Shown here: piece after piece, positions 61,615 through 64,000 of the stretch
Position numbering within the stretch: the stretch's first letter is position 1
How the letters are laid out: every line of letters starts with the position of its first letter
Source of the DNA: Vibrio pomeroyi
GTDB lineage: Bacteria; Pseudomonadota; Gammaproteobacteria; Enterobacterales; Vibrionaceae
Length of the DNA: 64,000 bases
Assembly (NCBI RefSeq): GCF_024347595.1
Contig: NZ_AP025506.1
Span: 1,612,001-1,676,000 of the forward strand
Reading direction: 5' to 3'
The notes under the pieces: model-generated
What the model saw: only the letters and a program-made list of their open reading frames with translations
Database searches by the model: none
Told to the model about the DNA's origin: nothing
Position numbers and translations under genes: made by a program

Positions 61615-63648
61615 ATGTCTGAGAGATCCCTTTTTACTCGTAAGCCTTTATCGATCGCAGTCGCTGTTATTTGTACTTCACTTTCGCCAAACCTATTAGC
61701 GCAAGAGGAAGTGAAGGATACAGATGAGCAAATGGTAGTTACGGCTACTCGTACAGAGATGGCGTTAAAACAAGCACCAGCTTCAATGTCGGTTATCACC
61801 GCTCAAGACATCGAAGACAGCCCAGGTATTACCTTGGCAGACATCGTTGCTGAATCAACGAGTGTTGAGTCTGACTTCGATAGTACACGTGCTGGCCGTC
61901 AAATGATCTCTATTCGTGGTATGGATTCTGATTACACGCTTATCATGGTAAACGGTCGTCGTCTAAGTTCGGCGAGCGCTATCATCCGTGGCAACGACTT
62001 CGACCTTTCTACTATCCCTGCAAATTCAATCGAACGTGTTGAGATTATCCGTGGTCCAATGTCTGCACTGTACGGTTCAGATGGTATGGGCGGCACGATC
62101 AACATCATTACTAAAGCACCTGTAAATGAGTGGAGTTCTTCACTAAGCACAGACATCAGCACTCCAAATGATGGCAATGGCGGACAAGAACACTCTGTTG
62201 GTTTAACGACTTCTGGTGCTCTGATTGAAGATGAGCTTTTCGCACGATTCTCGATCAATCAAACTAGCCGTGATGCATGGCAGCCATATACAGGTACTCG
62301 AACTGATGGAAACGTAACAACAGATCGTTCTGATATTACTGCACTTGAAGGGCGCGACACACTTAGCTTACTTGGTACACTAACTTGGCATGCAACTGAC
62401 AATCAAACCATCGATTTGGACGTAGGTTACAGCGATGATGAGCGTGATTCTGCGGCTGAGCATGCTACAGGCGTGAACTATTCAAATTCAAACGTGAAAC
62501 GTAACAGCCAAGCCCTAACACACAGTGGTTTCTGGAGCTGGGGTGATACTCAAGTTCGTTACTCACGAGAGAATGTCGTGGATAAGAATGCTGCGGATGT
62601 CGGCAATTCAACCCGTGATGTAGAAGAGTTGACGCAAATCTTTGAAGCGTCAGCTACAAGCTACCTTGGAGATAGTCACGTTCTAACCGTTGGCTTAGAT
62701 TACCAATTGAGCGAATTGACTAATGAAGAGAATGTAACGGGAGATCCAGCAGAGGCTTACCAAGGTGCATTATTCATCCAAGATCAATGGAATGTAACTG
62801 AGCAGTTAACTGCGACATTAGGCGGTCGTTTAGATAAGCACGAAAAGTACGGCGAAGAGTTCAGCCCACGTGTTTATTTAGTTCACCAAACAACGAATGA
62901 CCTGATCATTAAAGGTGGTGTTGGTAAAGCATTCAAGGCGCCATCATTAACGCAAAACCATGCTGGCTATACAGTAGCGAGTTGTAAAGGTTGGTGTGAC
63001 ATTGTTGGTAACGAAGACCTAAACCCAGAAACAAGCTGGAACTACGAGATTGCTGCACTTTATACTCAACCTCGTTGGAATGTTGAAGGCGCGCTTTTCC
63101 GTAATGAGATTCAAGATTTGATTGACCGTGGCGATACTGAATGTACTTCAGGTGGCACATGGGGCGGTAATGGTGTTGGCTGTGTAGACAGCGGTAACAA
63201 CTTTGTAAGTAACGGTACGCGTACTTACGTTAACGTTTCTGAAGCGGTTATCCAAGGTGCGGAGCTTACGGGTCAATTCCAAATCACGGACGAGTGGGGT
63301 ATTTCTGGTAACTACACTTTCCTAGATACAGAAGATAAATCAACGGGTGAAGAGCTGCTAGAGCGTTACAAGCATTCTGGTTTGGTTAAGCTAAACTGGA
63401 GCCCTACTTACGATCTAAACACCTTTATTAGTGCGCGCTACCGTGGCGAACGCAATATCGAAACGGATCTAACTCAGGATGCTTACACAACATTGAATAT
63501 CGGTACGGTTTACAACGTAAATGATTCTGTTCGTATTCGTGCGGGTATCACCAACTTGACGGACGAAGCGGTATCTCAAGAGCTTGAGAACATGGGTTAC
63601 GTTGAAGAGCCACGCACTTACTACGTAGGTATGACTGCAGACTTCTAA
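61615..63648 (+). CDS. TonB-dependent siderophore receptor, IrgA/CirA-like
   Basis: A 677-residue outer-membrane receptor with a signal peptide ending LLA/Q (about residue 29), a TonB box (EQMVVTATR) and a plug domain (about 45-165; SIRGMDSDYTLIMVNGRR, MSALYGSDGMGGTINIITK). A 22-strand barrel ends in MTADF. It is likely a catecholate siderophore receptor. Internal Cys pairs (VASCKGWCDIVGNEDLNPET and TECTSGG) are typical of IrgA/CirA relatives. Starts at ATG 61606 or 61615 are both possible; the latter has better SD spacing. Confidence 0.88.
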   Translation: MSERSLFTRKPLSIAVAVICTSLSPNLLAQEEVKDTDEQMVVTATRTEMALKQAPASMSVITAQDIEDSPGITLADIVAESTSVESDFDSTRAGRQMISIRGMDSDYTLIMVNGRRLSSASAIIRGNDFDLSTIPANSIERVEIIRGPMSALYGSDGMGGTINIITKAPVNEWSSSLSTDISTPNDGNGGQEHSVGLTTSGALIEDELFARFSINQTSRDAWQPYTGTRTDGNVTTDRSDITALEGRDTLSLLGTLTWHATDNQTIDLDVGYSDDERDSAAEHATGVNYSNSNVKRNSQALTHSGFWSWGDTQVRYSRENVVDKNAADVGNSTRDVEELTQIFEASATSYLGDSHVLTVGLDYQLSELTNEENVTGDPAEAYQGALFIQDQWNVTEQLTATLGGRLDKHEKYGEEFSPRVYLVHQTTNDLIIKGGVGKAFKAPSLTQNHAGYTVASCKGWCDIVGNEDLNPETSWNYEIAALYTQPRWNVEGALFRNEIQDLIDRGDTECTSGGTWGGNGVGCVDSGNNFVSNGTRTYVNVSEAVIQGAELTGQFQITDEWGISGNYTFLDTEDKSTGEELLERYKHSGLVKLNWSPTYDLNTFISARYRGERNIETDLTQDAYTTLNIGTVYNVNDSVRIRAGITNLTDEAVSQELENMGYVEEPRTYYVGMTADF

Positions 63649-63684
63649 TCAACTTGCGTTTGATTTGATAGATACATTTAAAAC

Positions 63685-63722
63685 AAAGAACCCACATGAC
63701 TTTACGTCGTGTGGGTTCTTTT
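63685..63722 (+). terminator. Rho-independent terminator after the receptor gene
   Basis: AGAACCCACA / TGTGGGTTCT stem with a 13-nt loop and T tail. It may also serve the convergent gene at 63768. Confidence 0.9.
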
Positions 63723-63767
63723 GATTTGAGGGCTAGTAATTATAGCGAGTACAGGTGTCGAAAAGTG

Positions 63768-64000
63768 TTAGCCTTTTACACAGGTGATGAGAGCATTACC
63801 CGACTGGGTATCCCACGGCAACAACTTATCGTAATCGTGTTCAAAGATATGAACTTCAAAGTAGGCTTTGAGTATTTCAATCAACTCTTGGAACGAGAAA
63901 GCCACCATTGGGTGTTCATCATTCCATATTTGAGTTTCACCAGCGGTTGTCTTCTCTATACTGAGTTTCAACGCCTGTTTGTCACCTTCGCCTGAATAAT
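63768..64000 (-). CDS. Hypothetical protein, cut by the window end
   Basis: The last 77 or so codons of a minus-strand frame that stays open to the end of the window, so the start is outside. Visible residues include KTTAGETQIWNDEHPMVAFS and a C-terminal ILKAYFEVHIFEHDYDKLLP. No family recognised; a TTG at 63971 could be a start but homology cannot be judged here. Confidence 0.5.
   Translation of the reverse strand, partial: YSGEGDKQALKLSIEKTTAGETQIWNDEHPMVAFSFQELIEILKAYFEVHIFEHDYDKLLPWDTQSGNALITCVKG

Overview
The window is chromosomal DNA of a marine gammaproteobacterium, almost certainly a Vibrio. The evidence is a complete tad pilus cluster, a vps-II-like exopolysaccharide set (VpsL, VpsN, VpsO, VpsP, VpsQ and VpsM types), a multidomain secreted chitinase, an IrgA-like siderophore receptor, and dense arrays of roughly 100-180 bp palindromic intergenic repeats. 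The species cannot be fixed from the sequence alone; a Splendidus-clade-like Vibrio is a guess.

Layout. 1-470: two tRNA-Val(GAC) genes and a terminator. 1036-1929: a LysR regulator. 2345-14050: the tad operon (Flp pilin, prepilin peptidase, RcpC, RcpA secretin, a lipoprotein, TadZ, TadA, TadB, TadC, TadD, TadE, TadF, TadG, an OmpA-like protein), followed by a GAF-GGDEF protein. 15168-16477: an IS110-family element of the IS1111 type. 16536-23722: purA, repeat array 1, a LysR regulator, a cation efflux (CDF) gene coupled to a MarR regulator, and a chemoreceptor. 24300-57757: a large exopolysaccharide and biofilm-matrix region. 58063-63648: chitinase, LysR regulator and TonB-dependent receptor. 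A gene cut by the window end occupies 63768-64000.

The most interesting region is 24-57.8 kb. The VPS core (vpsL, vpsN, vpsO; then galU, vpsP, vpsQ, an exported Ala/Pro-rich protein, vpsM, a low-molecular-weight tyrosine phosphatase) is split by a sulfation and sugar-assembly module. That module holds CysD and CysN (ATP sulfurylase), two sulfotransferases, a WecG-type and a GT4 glycosyltransferase, a Wzy-like polymerase, a Wzx-like flippase, an SLC13 permease, CysC (APS kinase) and a DHH phosphoesterase that could remove PAP. Together they could import sulfate, make PAPS, sulfate a polysaccharide and recycle the by-product, so the locus probably makes a sulfated exopolysaccharide. An AT-rich block (about 32.8-37.5 kb) lies between cysN and the SLC13 gene, two genes that I recall as adjacent in the usual Vibrio assimilatory cluster.

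A recurrent palindrome, GTACYNNRTAC (often extended to GCGTAC...GTACGC), occurs at promoters throughout this region: upstream of vpsL, the sulfation operon, galU, a cluster of exported proteins, lapG and the TetR-like genes. In several promoters it fills the 17-bp spacer between -35 and -10. Three paralogous TetR-like regulators and a LapG/LapD-like pair (the LapD relative lacks an EAL domain) close the region. I read this as one undescribed matrix regulon in which the TetR-like proteins are the candidate binders. A JUMPStart/ops-like element precedes the sulfation operon. Arrays of palindromic repeats, one of them holding a small GIY-YIG nuclease gene, sit at the module boundaries.
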